Part shown: piece by piece, positions 1-8,753 of the stretch | How the letters are laid out: every line of letters starts with the position of its first letter | How positions within the stretch are numbered: the first letter of the stretch is position 1 | NCBI RefSeq assembly: GCF_900461525.1 | Contig: NZ_UGOD01000001.1 | Location: 3,082,001 to 3,146,000, forward strand | Direction: 5' to 3' | From: Legionella busanensis | GTDB lineage: Bacteria; Pseudomonadota; Gammaproteobacteria; Legionellales; Legionellaceae | DNA: 64,000 nt | Notes under the pieces: generated by a model | The model's database searches: none | Told to the model about the DNA's origin: nothing | The model's input: the letters and a program-made list of their open reading frames with translations, nothing else | Program-made: the position numbers and the translations under genes

Positions 1-475
1 TAACAAAAATATTTCCGATAAAACCGAATGTGCTTGTAAAGATCCCACCTAATTTAGTAGGAATATCCTGCACCTTAGCTAGCGTATTTGGTATACTTAT
101 TCCTTGAGAGTTACCTATACTAGTTTTTCCATTTACAAACGTTAGAAATTCATTACTAAATTTATTCCAAGCGTCGGGTAAATCGGTATAGAGTTGTGAC
201 ATTTGGTTACTAACAGCTGGAGCAACAATGAGGCCAGTACCGATGAATATTAGAGTTAAAGTAATGAGCACCATAGTTAGCGCTAAATAATTAGGTATAC
301 TGCTATACCTGCGAATTAATTGGCTTAACGATCTAATAATAATCGCAAATAAAATTCCAGCAAATGCTAAAAGAAAAATATCAATCGTATACCAAACCAG
401 CGCTATTAAGATAACTGTAGCTAATAAGAGGTAAAGATGAGGCACTATCTTACTGGCTATTTCATTTTTTGGCAT
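1..475 (-). CDS. AI-2E family transporter (PerM/YdiK-like), N-terminal part only
   Basis: The reading frame starts at the ATG at 475 and runs off the left edge of the window, so only about 158 N-terminal residues are visible. The protein begins MPKNEIASKIVPHLYLLL and shows paired hydrophobic helices around residues 12-50, a basic turn (residues around SQLIRRYSS), a third long hydrophobic stretch, and then a soluble loop. This is the layout of the AI-2E transporter/PerM permease family, polytopic inner-membrane proteins thought to export small molecules. The substrate cannot be told from the sequence. The C-terminal membrane half is outside the window. An alternative is another eight-helix permease, but the N-terminal pattern fits AI-2E well. 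Confidence 0.75.
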   Translation of the reverse strand, partial: MPKNEIASKIVPHLYLLLATVILIALVWYTIDIFLLAFAGILFAIIIRSLSQLIRRYSSIPNYLALTMVLITLTLIFIGTGLIVAPAVSNQMSQLYTDLPDAWNKFSNEFLTFVNGKTSIGNSQGISIPNTLAKVQDIPTKLGGIFTSTFGFIGNIFV

Positions 476-845
476 ATATCTTTCCTTAAACTGGCCAATA
501 AAATCCTTTAATTTGCTAAAACTAGCTTAGTCATTATAGAGATAAAGATTCATACAATGCTAATTAAGTAATATTCGTTTTAATTATTTTCTAATTTCTA
601 TTCAGTCAAAATATAGTGTATTCAAGCAGTTTTTATTATGAAATGTACTTAAAAAATATATTTTTAAGAAGAAGTAAGGTAGGCCTTAGTTAATGAAGAA
701 AGATCCAATAATCCAAATTGTTAAAATAACCCAAATTATTATTTTATTTTTAAAAAGTGTACCTATAAGTGTACTTAAAAAGAATTTTTATAATAAAAGC
801 GTTAAGATTTTTTATCGTAACTTATTGATTTAAAAATGATTTTCT
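476..845. other. AT-rich intergenic region with short direct repeats
   Basis: No convincing gene is seen. The stretch is very AT-rich. It contains AAGTGTAC twice, at 755-762 and 767-774 (12 bp apart), and TGTACTTAAAAA twice, at 644-655 and 770-781. These could be regulator sites for the divergent transporter gene, but nothing in the sequence proves it. Confidence 0.3.
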
Positions 846-922
846 TGGTCGGGACGGAAGGATTTGAACCTTCGACCACTAGCACCCCATGCTAGTACGC
901 TACCAGGCTGCGCTACGCCCCG
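846..922 (-). tRNA. tRNA-Pro (anticodon GGG)
   Basis: The reverse strand folds as a full 77-nt tRNA. The 5' arm CGGGGCG (922-916) pairs with CGTCCCG near the 3' end, with one G-T pair. The anticodon stem CTAGC/GCTAG encloses the loop ATGGGGT, which gives anticodon GGG for Pro codons CCC/CCU. The T arm carries GGTTCAAATCC, and the CCA end is encoded (848-846). The gene stands alone, downstream of the chitinase-like gene. Confidence 0.96.
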
Positions 923-935
923 ACTCGGTTGTGAA

Positions 936-970
936 GAATAGCTTGTTTTTATAGGAATAACAAGCTGTTC
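936..970 (-). terminator. Hairpin downstream of the GH18 gene
   Basis: GAATAGCTTGTT (936-947) and AACAAGCTGTTC (959-970) form a 12-bp stem with one wobble position and an 11-nt loop. It lies between the stop of the minus-strand GH18 gene and the tRNA. The following T-run is poor, so termination is likely but not certain. Confidence 0.45.
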
Positions 971-988
971 TTTAGTAAATAATATGAA

Positions 989-1963
989 CTAGATTTGGAA
1001 GTGTTTAGTAAATTCAAAATCTGTTAATTGCAAATTATTGCCACTACAAGTTGGGCTTGCCCACTTATCAGCGCAAGGTTTATCCCGAGCAATTGACCAC
1101 ATTGACAATAGGCCTAATTCCTTCTCTTTTGCAAATTGAGCTAATCTATCAGCATTTTGCAGTGTAAATTGCTCAACATTAACATCATTCACACCTATCA
1201 TGGTTGTCACTTCAACTAAATGCCAAATATCTATATCAGCTTGAGCTGGGTAAAGTGTTTTTAAATAATCATGCAATGCTGTAGCTGCTTGGATTGCATA
1301 CTCCCCCATATCACCTGCATAAGCCGGCCCATAATCCATAGCCATAATATTGACATGAAAGTTGATTCCTGCGCTTTTGGCTGCTTCAACAATTGATTTA
1401 CCCGTTGAAGTAAGGCCTTCTGGCATAACAGGTAGAGTAAAGCTTAATTGAATTTTGGGATTTTGTTGGTGAAATACCTGTAAAGCTTGCATTAACTTAG
1501 ATACATTTGCTGTGCCATTTTCAATATCAAAATCTAGTGCCTTAGCTTTATAAATTTTAACGGTATCATTAAATAAAGTGATAAGCTGCTCTTTATTGCA
1601 ATTTAAAGAGATATCATTACCACTTGCTCCACCAAAAGATACAGCTACAGCGATATTGTTTTCAGCCAATTTATCAGTTAGATGCTTTCCCCATTGATTA
1701 GCAACACTATAAGTTGCTTGTCCGCCCCAAGCAGGTTGGCAGGAACCGCTGTCAGTGATAAAGGCTAGACGATAAGATTTAATCCCTTGATTTAAAGCTA
1801 TAGTGGTTAAATCCATGGGTTCCATATCTTCATATTGAGAGTCCCAACGAGTATTAATTGTTATATCAGCATAGGGGCTAAAAGTAGTTGAAGCCGTACC
1901 TGCTGCAAAGCTAGGTGTTTGGATAACAAAAAAAGTGCAAAATGCAATAATCAATTTTTTCAT
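989..1963 (-). CDS. Secreted GH18 chitinase-like glycoside hydrolase
   Basis: This 324-residue protein has a signal peptide (about residues 1-20, ending SFA|AG), so it is exported and may leave by type II secretion. The GH18 signatures are visible. SFGG sits at 109-112 (the SxGG strand). LDFDIE at 143-148 matches the DxxDxDxE catalytic motif, with E148 as the proton donor. MAMDYG lies at about 208-213. The protein should cleave beta-1,4-linked N-acetylglucosamine polymers, or act as a chitinase-like binding protein, in the TIM-barrel fold. There is no chitin-binding module, so it is a bare catalytic domain. It is transcribed alone, with a hairpin after it. Chitin or a glycoprotein glycan as substrate is inference. 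Confidence 0.85.
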   Translation of the reverse strand: MKKLIIAFCTFFVIQTPSFAAGTASTTFSPYADITINTRWDSQYEDMEPMDLTTIALNQGIKSYRLAFITDSGSCQPAWGGQATYSVANQWGKHLTDKLAENNIAVAVSFGGASGNDISLNCNKEQLITLFNDTVKIYKAKALDFDIENGTANVSKLMQALQVFHQQNPKIQLSFTLPVMPEGLTSTGKSIVEAAKSAGINFHVNIMAMDYGPAYAGDMGEYAIQAATALHDYLKTLYPAQADIDIWHLVEVTTMIGVNDVNVEQFTLQNADRLAQFAKEKELGLLSMWSIARDKPCADKWASPTCSGNNLQLTDFEFTKHFQI

Positions 1964-2220
1964 AATATTAGGTTTAATATTGAACAGGACGACAATTGTA
2001 GATCAACCAAATTAATAAATTAACAATTTAACGGAATTATTACCACTAAAAGTATTTTTTTTGAACAAAAAAGATAAAAACGAATTAGATTATTAGTTTA
2101 AAGCATTAAGCTTGATTCTATATCTTCTTTTCTGGAGGAAATAAATAGTCTGATAAATTTACAGTTGTTTAACTTAGTTGTTAGCAAGTTAGTCTTAAAT
2201 TAATAAATTGGCCTATTTAG

Positions 2221-2562
2221 TTATTTAATTTTTGCATCACTTTGATTTGAGTCTTCATCAATAGAATGCTCTACGTCTGTAATTTGATAATCGGGAACGT
2301 TATTACATAAAGGATTATCCTCATCAATGCCAAAAAATTTTTTTTGAGTTAAATCGTTAGTGGTTGCCTCAAGAGCAAGTTCATTTTTTATTTTCTCCGC
2401 TAACTCAGTGGCCCCCTCCATTGGTCTTAGTGGATCTATGGTCAATTTACGTAATTTTAAATTGGGTGAATCTGGCTGATTTGATTTATTACTTTTATCA
2501 TTTTTTTTCAATGGATTACTTATATCTTTACTTACTTCTTTTTTATTTTCACCTTCTGTCAT
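2221..2562 (-). CDS. Hypothetical hydrophilic protein, 113 aa
   Basis: I do not recognise a family. I chose the ATG at 2562 (MTEGENKKEVSKD) because AAGG stands 8 nt upstream. An ATG at 2583 would add seven residues but lacks a good ribosome site. The protein has no signal peptide or membrane segment. The N-terminal half is rich in Lys, Ser and Asn, and the C-terminal end is acidic (VEHSIDEDSNQSD), which suggests a disordered protein. In Legionella-type bacteria such small charged proteins are sometimes Dot/Icm substrates, but nothing here proves that. It stands alone between the GH18 gene and the gcdH operon. Confidence 0.5.
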   Translation of the reverse strand: MTEGENKKEVSKDISNPLKKNDKSNKSNQPDSPNLKLRKLTIDPLRPMEGATELAEKIKNELALEATTNDLTQKKFFGIDEDNPLCNNVPDYQITDVEHSIDEDSNQSDAKIK

Positions 2563-2804
2563 AATCAATACCTTAATTAGCAATTTTTATAATTATAATA
2601 CCTATTGCAAAAAATTAGAACAATTTTCCTGCTAATGTACTTAATTCTCATCAATTAATGAAAGAAATAGGAAATCTATTTATTCTTTAGAAGACAAATT
2701 AGAGGAAAAAAACTTGTCTGATTCGGTAATAATTTTCGTACTTATTTAGTTATTTCAATGAACCGTTATCGCCCATTGAAATAACTTAATAATTTAAAAT
2801 TTAG

Positions 2805-3962
2805 CTAATTAAACGCATTAATGCCTGTTACATGACGACCCAATACTAAAGTATGGACATTATCTGTCCCTTCATATGTAAAGACTGATTCTAAATTTAG
2901 CATATGGCGAATGACATGATATTCAAGACTAATCCCATTACCGCCTAGAAGGTTACGACATTTACGAGCAATATTTAATGCTTCACGGCAGCCATTTCGC
3001 TTAGCTAAAGATATCATAACAGGGGTTTCACGCCCTTGATCTTTTAATCTTCCAACTTGTAAATTTAAACACTGAGCTTTAATAATTTCGCTATACATTT
3101 GTGCTAATTCAGCTTGGACTAATTGAAAGGAGGCAAGTGGCTTATTAAATTGCTTACGCTCTAATAAATAATCCCTCGTAATATCAAAGCAAGCCATAGC
3201 AGCACCTATAGCTCCCCACGCAATACCATAACGAGCCTGGCTTAAACAGCTTAATGCCGCGCCTAAGCCTTTTACAGTGCCAACTAACAGATTTTCGTCT
3301 GGGACAAAAACATCTTCAAAAACAAGCTCACCTGTTATAGACGCTCGTAAAGACATTTTGTGTTTAATTTCAGGCCGACTAAACCCTTTAAAATCTTTCT
3401 CAACAATAAAGCCACGAATGCCTTCGTCAGTTTTAGCCCAAACAATAGCAATATCAGCAATAGGTGCGTTAGTAATCCACATTTTAGCGCCGTTTAACTG
3501 CCAACCGCCCGCTACTTTTTTAGCATAAGTACGCATACTTCCTGGATCTGATCCGGAATCAGGTTCGGTTAGACCAAAACAACCTATGATTTCACCGGCA
3601 GCCATCGCCGGTAAAAACCGCTGTTTTTGCTCTTCATTACCATAACGAAAAATAGGATACATACATAAAGAACTTTGTACAGACACAAAGCTACGCAAAC
3701 CACTGTCCCCTCGCTCAAGTTCCTGACAAACTAAACCATAAGAAATATAGGAAGCACCTGCACCACCATACTCTACAGGTAAGGTTAAACCCAGCAAACC
3801 TAAATCAGCCGACTTTTGAATAAGTTCTTTTGGAAATTCACCATGCTCAAAAGCTTCTGCCATTAAAGGTATAACATCGTTATTTACAAAGCGGGTTACG
3901 CTTTCTCTAATTAATCGCTCATCATCTTGTAATTGTTCATCAAGAAACAACAGATCGTCCAC
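2805..3962 (-). CDS. gcdH: Glutaryl-CoA dehydrogenase
   Basis: This 385-residue acyl-CoA dehydrogenase would convert glutaryl-CoA to crotonyl-CoA and CO2, the step joining lysine/tryptophan degradation to the crotonyl-CoA route, using FAD and an electron-transfer flavoprotein. The FAD/substrate motif CFGLTEPDSGSDPGS is clear, and the C-terminal TYEGTDNVHTLVLGRHVTGINAF is characteristic of this subfamily, with E364 as the catalytic base. The start is a GTG at 3962, preceded by GGGGAG at the right distance. The start lies inside the last codons of the upstream E1 gene (23-bp overlap), so translation is probably coupled. The alternative, a short-chain acyl-CoA dehydrogenase, is less likely given the C-terminal motif. 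Confidence 0.9.
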   Translation of the reverse strand: MDDLLFLDEQLQDDERLIRESVTRFVNNDVIPLMAEAFEHGEFPKELIQKSADLGLLGLTLPVEYGGAGASYISYGLVCQELERGDSGLRSFVSVQSSLCMYPIFRYGNEEQKQRFLPAMAAGEIIGCFGLTEPDSGSDPGSMRTYAKKVAGGWQLNGAKMWITNAPIADIAIVWAKTDEGIRGFIVEKDFKGFSRPEIKHKMSLRASITGELVFEDVFVPDENLLVGTVKGLGAALSCLSQARYGIAWGAIGAAMACFDITRDYLLERKQFNKPLASFQLVQAELAQMYSEIIKAQCLNLQVGRLKDQGRETPVMISLAKRNGCREALNIARKCRNLLGGNGISLEYHVIRHMLNLESVFTYEGTDNVHTLVLGRHVTGINAFN

Positions 3963-6177
3963 GCTTTTTCTCCCCGTTAATAGAGTGTAATGCTAATAAT
4001 GCCGCAATAATAGAATCACGGCTTGGTAATAAATATTGCCAAGCATTGCCTAATGGAATAAAGCAGTCTTCACCTGTTATACGCTTTATTTTTAAATTGG
4101 GCGCTGCCTGCTCAAGTAAGAAAGTTATTAATCCTTCGCTTATAGAAGCACTACGTCTTCCCTCATCCACAATGAGAATCCTTTTAGCGTTCTTTATTTC
4201 GCGTAAAATAGCTTCTACAGGTAAGGGGCTTAACCAGCGCAAATCAACTACTTTGACTGCAATATTATGTTCCTCTTTTAAAATCTTTACTGCCTGTAAA
4301 GATAAATAAAACCCATTAGCGTAACTAAGAATAACTGTCTCTCCTTCACCTGCAACGCCAACCTCACCAAACTCAATGGTTTGGTCTGGAGCAGGATATT
4401 CAAACAACCAGCCATTATCACCTGGTGTATGTAAGTCCTTTGTCATATATAAGGCAATAGGTTCTAAAAAGACAACAACCCGCCCTTGCTCATGAGCTAA
4501 ACGTAAACAAGTACGCAACATTTTTGCTGCGTCAGGCCCATTAGATGGGCAAGCAACGATAACACCAGGTAAATCCCTTAATACAGCAATTGAATTATCA
4601 TTATGAAAATGGCCGCCAAAACCCTTTTGGTAAGCAAGGGACGCTATACGAATAACCATAGGATTCTGATATTGCCCTGACGAGAAGAATGATAAAGTTG
4701 CTGCTTCACCTCGTAATTGATCTTCTGCGTTATGTAAATAAGCTAAAAATTGAATTTCAGGCACTGGCAAAAAACCATTATGAGCAAGCCCAATAGCACT
4801 ACCTAGAATTGTTGTTTCATCAAGAAGCGTATCAAAGACACGACGTTGGCTAAAGCGTTTCTGCAAATCAGCTGTAACGCGATAGACACCACCTTTTTTC
4901 CCAACATCTTCTCCAAAAATAAGCATGTTTGGATACTGCAACATTAAATCTGTTAAAGCAAAATTAATATGTTGTGATAAATTACGCTTAATTCCTAATT
5001 GGTTATAAGCGCTACCAAATACCTCTTTACGTCGCTCTGCGGCTGGCAGTGGATAACTATTTTGCTTTTGAGCTTTGGGTATAATGGAGCTCATAATTTC
5101 ATGAGCGCTACTTAATTTAGGCAAGCGTACGACTTCTAACGCTTTTGCTTCAATCAAAGAGCGATTAGTTTGATAAAGCTCAATTATTGATTCAAAACTC
5201 ATAAATCCTTCTTCATAAAGCATTCTAGCCGTATGAAGTAAAGGATCGTTAGCTTCTGTTGCGTCAATTTCGGCTTGCTGCAAGTATTGTGATTCAATAT
5301 CAGAGCCAGCATGTCCTAATAATCTTACGCATTTTAGATGCAAAAATACGGGCTGCTTTTTTAACCGAGCAAGATTTTGTGCTTGTATTGATTTAAGATA
5401 TATGTCGGCAATATTTAAGCCATCACAAGCAAGATAATGTATCCCTGGCCTTTGTTTGATTGAAGATTCAATCCAAGCGGTGGGTGTAGGAACAGAAATA
5501 CCAATCCCATTGTCTTCACAAATAAAGACTAAAGGTAGAGGATAATTTTGTGCGGCAAGCCAAGAACAGGCATTGAATGTAGTTTGCGATGATGCATGAT
5601 TAGTTGAGGCATCACCAAAGGAACATAAAATAACCGAATCTGCTACAAGTTTACTATTAATTTTTAACTCTTTTGCCCGTGTAATTGATACTGCAGCACC
5701 TAAGGCTTTCGGTAAATGAGAAGCAATGGTTGATGTTTGGGGAGGAATAGTTAATGCCACGCTACCAAATACTTTATGACGCCCTCCAGAGATAGGATCA
5801 TGCGCAGAAGCCACGAGTGATAATAAAATATCACTAACGCCATCACAACTTGCAACTTGCTTTGCGCGTTGAAGATAAAAAGCACCGCTGCGGTAATGTA
5901 AAAATGCCATGTCTGTATGGCGAAAAGCATAAGCAACAGCAGCATTTCCTTCATGCCCACTGCTACCAATGGTATAAAATGATAACCCTTTTTCTTTAAG
6001 TTCTCGTGCAATGATATCAAGTAGTCGCGACTTAATTTGTGAATCAAAAATATCAATGACAACTTTTTTATCTAGTTTTGTTGATAGCAGAGTAGTATTA
6101 CTTCGGGGACTAGGGAAATTACCTTCCTTAACACGTTTAATAAATTGCTCATCAACTACACTTGCTCTATCTAACAT
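3940..6177 (-). CDS. Fused alpha/beta 2-oxo-acid dehydrogenase E1 component
   Basis: This 745-residue protein fuses both E1 chains of the branched-chain 2-oxo-acid dehydrogenase type. The alpha-like half (about 40-390) holds the thiamine-diphosphate signature as GDASTN at 188-193 (GDG-N in most members). The beta-like half (from about 415) begins NFALTDLMLQYPNMLIFGEDVG, a transketolase central-domain signature. It should decarboxylate a 2-oxo acid and pass the acyl group to a lipoylated E2, but no E2 or E3 gene is nearby. I chose the ATG at 6177 (MLDRASV), with AGGGTG 7-12 nt upstream, over one 63 nt earlier that lacks a site. It is first in an overlapping operon with gcdH, which hints at 2-oxoadipate as substrate (inference). 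Confidence 0.85.
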   Translation of the reverse strand: MLDRASVVDEQFIKRVKEGNFPSPRSNTTLLSTKLDKKVVIDIFDSQIKSRLLDIIARELKEKGLSFYTIGSSGHEGNAAVAYAFRHTDMAFLHYRSGAFYLQRAKQVASCDGVSDILLSLVASAHDPISGGRHKVFGSVALTIPPQTSTIASHLPKALGAAVSITRAKELKINSKLVADSVILCSFGDASTNHASSQTTFNACSWLAAQNYPLPLVFICEDNGIGISVPTPTAWIESSIKQRPGIHYLACDGLNIADIYLKSIQAQNLARLKKQPVFLHLKCVRLLGHAGSDIESQYLQQAEIDATEANDPLLHTARMLYEEGFMSFESIIELYQTNRSLIEAKALEVVRLPKLSSAHEIMSSIIPKAQKQNSYPLPAAERRKEVFGSAYNQLGIKRNLSQHINFALTDLMLQYPNMLIFGEDVGKKGGVYRVTADLQKRFSQRRVFDTLLDETTILGSAIGLAHNGFLPVPEIQFLAYLHNAEDQLRGEAATLSFFSSGQYQNPMVIRIASLAYQKGFGGHFHNDNSIAVLRDLPGVIVACPSNGPDAAKMLRTCLRLAHEQGRVVVFLEPIALYMTKDLHTPGDNGWLFEYPAPDQTIEFGEVGVAGEGETVILSYANGFYLSLQAVKILKEEHNIAVKVVDLRWLSPLPVEAILREIKNAKRILIVDEGRRSASISEGLITFLLEQAAPNLKIKRITGEDCFIPLGNAWQYLLPSRDSIIAALLALHSINGEKKRGRSVVS

Positions 6178-6480
6178 ATTTACACCCTGTAGTTTAATTT
6201 TTCCAAAATATATTTGCTTTGCAGAGCTTATAACATACACTTTTTAAGCCAAATTTAATTTTGAAAAAATCAATCCTTTATATTCTTACCTTAACAACTT
6301 GCGATAATACTGAAACAATTTTTAAACCTAATTAGCTGTTGATGTTAATCGGGTGTCAGTATAGTTAAAGGAGTTTACCTGTGACAAGTAAATTTAATAT
6401 TTGTTATTAAGTGGTTATATAATTGGCATGTTTTAAGCAGTTCACCTACAATTTAAACAAAGGATTAGTAAGGATTATTT

Positions 6481-6651
6481 ATGAAATGGATAGCATTATT
6501 CCCAATTATATTGTTAACTGCTTGTGGTTATTATAATTCTGAAGTAGTTGATTATAAAGAAGTTGTAGTAACGCCCCCGCCTTACGAGTCAGTAACATAT
6601 GTGGATGAAGAACCACTCAATGTGACAACAACAGAAATTAGCTATTATTAG
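6481..6651 (+). CDS. Small predicted lipoprotein, 56 aa
   Basis: A short gene starting MKWIALFPIILLTACGYY. Residues 1-14 form a lipoprotein signal ending in the lipobox LTAC, so Cys15 would be lipidated and the mature part (about 42 residues) anchored to a membrane, probably the outer membrane. The mature part is acidic and Tyr/Val/Thr-rich (TPPPYESVTYVDEEP) and ends TTTEISYY. A ribosome site, AAGGA, stands about 7 nt upstream. I do not recognise the family and no function is suggested by the neighbours. It is transcribed alone, divergent from the E1-gcdH operon. Confidence 0.7.
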   Translation: MKWIALFPIILLTACGYYNSEVVDYKEVVVTPPPYESVTYVDEEPLNVTTTEISYY

Positions 6652-6780
6652 CGTTATAAGTCTTAAATTTAGCAACTTATATTAAATAATAGGCAAAATT
6701 GTCAAAATATTTTTCAAAAAATATATGACTATTTTGTCTATTTTTTTTTGCCATATAACTTAAAATTTTTTAATTATATA

Positions 6781-6866
6781 TTGACATATATGTCCTGTAT
6801 GTTAAGTTATTTATTGACACTTATTGTTGTCTAAAAATGTCAATATATATTTGACAATAGGTGTCT
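6781..6866 (+). promoter_or_regulatory. Triple TTGACA region upstream of the KGG gene
   Basis: Three exact TTGACA hexamers stand at 6781-6786, 6814-6819 and 6851-6856, spaced 33 and 37 bp, each followed by a TGTC (6791, 6828, 6862). None has a textbook -10 box at 17 bp. They could be stacked -35 elements or TTGACA/TGTC operator half-sites. The gene they precede is of a stress-response family, so regulated expression is plausible. Confidence 0.4.
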
Positions 6867-6894
6867 ATTAATAAATTAATTTAAGGAGATTAAT

Positions 6895-7077
6895 ATGACT
6901 GGAACAACACAAGGTGGTAAACAAGCAGCAGCAAGCCGTGGACATAAATCTCTAAGTGCCGCGGGAAAAAAAGGCGGAGAGCATCGACAAGCATCGAAAA
7001 CACGCGGCCACAGTAGCTCAAGCCAAGCTAGTAAGAAAAGTGATGGCCGCAGTAGAAAAGATAGCAACTCAGAATAA
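6895..7077 (+). CDS. KGG-motif stress-response protein (YciG-like)
   Basis: A 60-residue, very basic and glycine/serine-rich protein carrying the KGG repeat: GGKQAAASRGHKSLSAAGKKGG (residues 7-28, with G7/G8 and the later KKGG as key points), then a degenerate copy. This matches the short stress-induced KGG family, of which E. coli YciG is a known member. These proteins are probably disordered and are linked to stationary-phase or acid/osmotic stress. The ribosome site AAGGAGA at 6883-6889 is strong. A terminator follows, so the gene is monocistronic. An open frame on the opposite strand over this region is an artefact of its composition. Confidence 0.8.
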   Translation: MTGTTQGGKQAAASRGHKSLSAAGKKGGEHRQASKTRGHSSSSQASKKSDGRSRKDSNSE

Positions 7078-7102
7078 ACAAATTTAATTAGCTTTAAAAG
7101 CC

Positions 7103-7132
7103 CTTCCATAGCGGTGGAAGAGTTTTCATTTT
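7103..7132 (+). terminator. Rho-independent terminator after the KGG gene
   Basis: CTTCCA (7103-7108) pairs with TGGAAG (7115-7120) around a six-base loop, followed by AGTTTTCATTTT. It sits 26 bp after the KGG stop codon. Confidence 0.65.
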
Positions 7133-7232
7133 ATACTTCAAGCGCTGTGTTTACAATAGATGTGAATTTCAAACTACTGTTTAAATTAATTAAATATTTA
7201 AAGTTAGTTTATTAATAAAATCTTAAAGCCTA

Positions 7233-8024
7233 TCAAATTTTAAAATACTGTCTAAGAAAAACATTTATTGCTTTTAATACTGCTCGCTTATCATGATTTA
7301 TGGGTGAATGTCCTGCATAAGGTAATTTGATATCAGTAAAGTCTGATAGTAATGCTTTTACCTGCATTACTTCATGATCCTCAACTAAGCTGCCAATCTT
7401 AGGGTTACCTCGAATAATTAGAAGAGGACATTTTATTTTAGGAAATAATTCATCAATACTATATTGATGAAACGTGGCCTCAAAATCATTAATCATGGCG
7501 TGTAACATGTCGGGATCGCATTGAGCTAAGCTCTCAGGAATATGTATATTATTAAAGGAAGAAATATTTAAAAGACGGCTAACTTTTAGCCATTGGATTA
7601 AATGGTTAGCAAATTCACCTTGCTCTGTTATAAGCCTTTTCAATGCAGCTGTTGTTAGCGGTGCATCAAGCATAATTAATGCCCGGACAAGTTTAGGATA
7701 ATGAGCAGCAGTCATTAAGCCAATCATTCCGCCTAAAGAGTGTCCTAAAATAATCGAGGGCTCTTTAATGTATTCTTTTATAAAACAATGTGTATCTAAT
7801 AAATAATCTTGTAATTTATAAGCGCCAGGTACATGCTTAGACTTACCGTGGCCACGAAAGTCAATCGCTAAAACATATAAATAATGTACAAGCTCTTCAA
7901 TGATGGGCTTAAAAACTTGCCAATTTTTGGTTGCTCCATGAAGTAGTAAAATGGGTAAACCATGCTTTGGCCCTTCCATCACATTAAGTTCAATATCTTT
8001 ATACTGAAATCGCTGTTCTTTCAT
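7233..8024 (-). CDS. Alpha/beta hydrolase
   Basis: A 263-residue cytoplasmic alpha/beta-hydrolase of the epoxide hydrolase/esterase-like group. The oxyanion-hole segment HGAT is at 29-32. DFRGHGKS (55-62) is the usual post-beta4 motif. The nucleophile elbow GHSLGG (94-99) has S96. The acid is probably the Asp in VEDHEV and the base His is in YAGHSP near the C-terminus. The cap region (about 125-195) is helical and gives no substrate clue. It is transcribed alone, convergent with the KGG gene. Esterase, haloperoxidase-like or epoxide hydrolase activity cannot be told apart here. Confidence 0.8.
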   Translation of the reverse strand: MKEQRFQYKDIELNVMEGPKHGLPILLLHGATKNWQVFKPIIEELVHYLYVLAIDFRGHGKSKHVPGAYKLQDYLLDTHCFIKEYIKEPSIILGHSLGGMIGLMTAAHYPKLVRALIMLDAPLTTAALKRLITEQGEFANHLIQWLKVSRLLNISSFNNIHIPESLAQCDPDMLHAMINDFEATFHQYSIDELFPKIKCPLLIIRGNPKIGSLVEDHEVMQVKALLSDFTDIKLPYAGHSPINHDKRAVLKAINVFLRQYFKI

Positions 8025-8217
8025 TAAAATTCCTACATAATCTCTTTATTCAATATAGTAGAAAGCTCAGATAAAGTTAATTTTTAAGATTAAAATAAAT
8101 AGTTTATTAAAGTTCCACTAGTGAATTTGAGCGTTTAGATAGCAGAATTTGCTATTCAATCAATGATAAAAAAGCTTTATCTAATGAGCTTAATTTTTTT
8201 TAAAACCAATCAAACTA

Positions 8218-8245
8218 TTGACAGAGATGGCCTAGTTTACATAAC
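8218..8245 (+). promoter_or_regulatory. Candidate promoter for the first DUF4949-like gene
   Basis: An exact TTGACA (8218-8223) is followed after 16 bp by CATAAC (8240-8245, four of six matches to the -10 consensus). It lies about 70 bp before the first gene of the secreted trio, in an otherwise AT-rich 287-bp gap. Confidence 0.4.
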
Positions 8246-8311
8246 ATGCCTACGCTGTAAATTAAATGCTCACAGCTTCATGTATGGAAGTAAATATAAG
8301 GAGTTTTTGTA

Positions 8312-8743
8312 ATGAAGTTTTCAAAATTAGTTTTAGCTCTTCCCCTATTAGTATCTCAATCTGTATTTGCCTTAACATCTGACCAGCCAGTTGCTTGTCC
8401 TAGTATTAAAGCCCTTTCTGCTGTAGGCGTCAGTGATGCTGAGTTTGTAGAGGAAGGTAGTTTATGGGTAACTTACCGTCCGAGCAATAGCTTTGAAACA
8501 GCTGACAAATGGACGTTAGTTGTTATGCCTATTGAAGCTAAAACCGCTTCTGAAGCAGTTAGTAAAGCAAATAAATCATTACCAAGCCTAGCTTTGTTTG
8601 AAGGCCCAAGTGAAGAAGATGGTATGTGGGGTTGTTTATACACAAATAATGATTTTTCTTTAATGGCTATTGCCGTAACGCCTCCCTTATTTGGTAACTG
8701 GAAAGCGTTAGCTCATAAGTTTAATGTAAAAATTACTCATTAA
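8312..8743 (+). CDS. Secreted DUF4949-like protein, copy 1
   Basis: A 143-residue protein with a clear signal peptide (residues 1-20, ending VFA|LT). The mature part is about 123 residues, with two cysteines (C29 and C108) that could form one disulfide. Conserved blocks shared by the three neighbours are WxTYRPSxSF, IEAKxASEAxSK, LxEGPxExxxxWxC, YxNxDxSLMAxxVTPP and HKFNxK. I place it in the DUF4949 family known from Legionella, from memory; the function is unknown. The strong ribosome site AAGGAG is at 8298-8303. It is the first of three tandem paralogues and is followed by its own hairpin, so the copies need not be one transcript. Confidence 0.8.
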   Translation: MKFSKLVLALPLLVSQSVFALTSDQPVACPSIKALSAVGVSDAEFVEEGSLWVTYRPSNSFETADKWTLVVMPIEAKTASEAVSKANKSLPSLALFEGPSEEDGMWGCLYTNNDFSLMAIAVTPPLFGNWKALAHKFNVKITH

Positions 8744-8753
8744 AATCATAAAT

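Noticed and set aside
6876-7109. Open frame antisense to the KGG gene
   Set aside because: It is long only because the KGG gene has biased codons; it has no start context and no family match, and it covers the KGG promoter and ribosome site.
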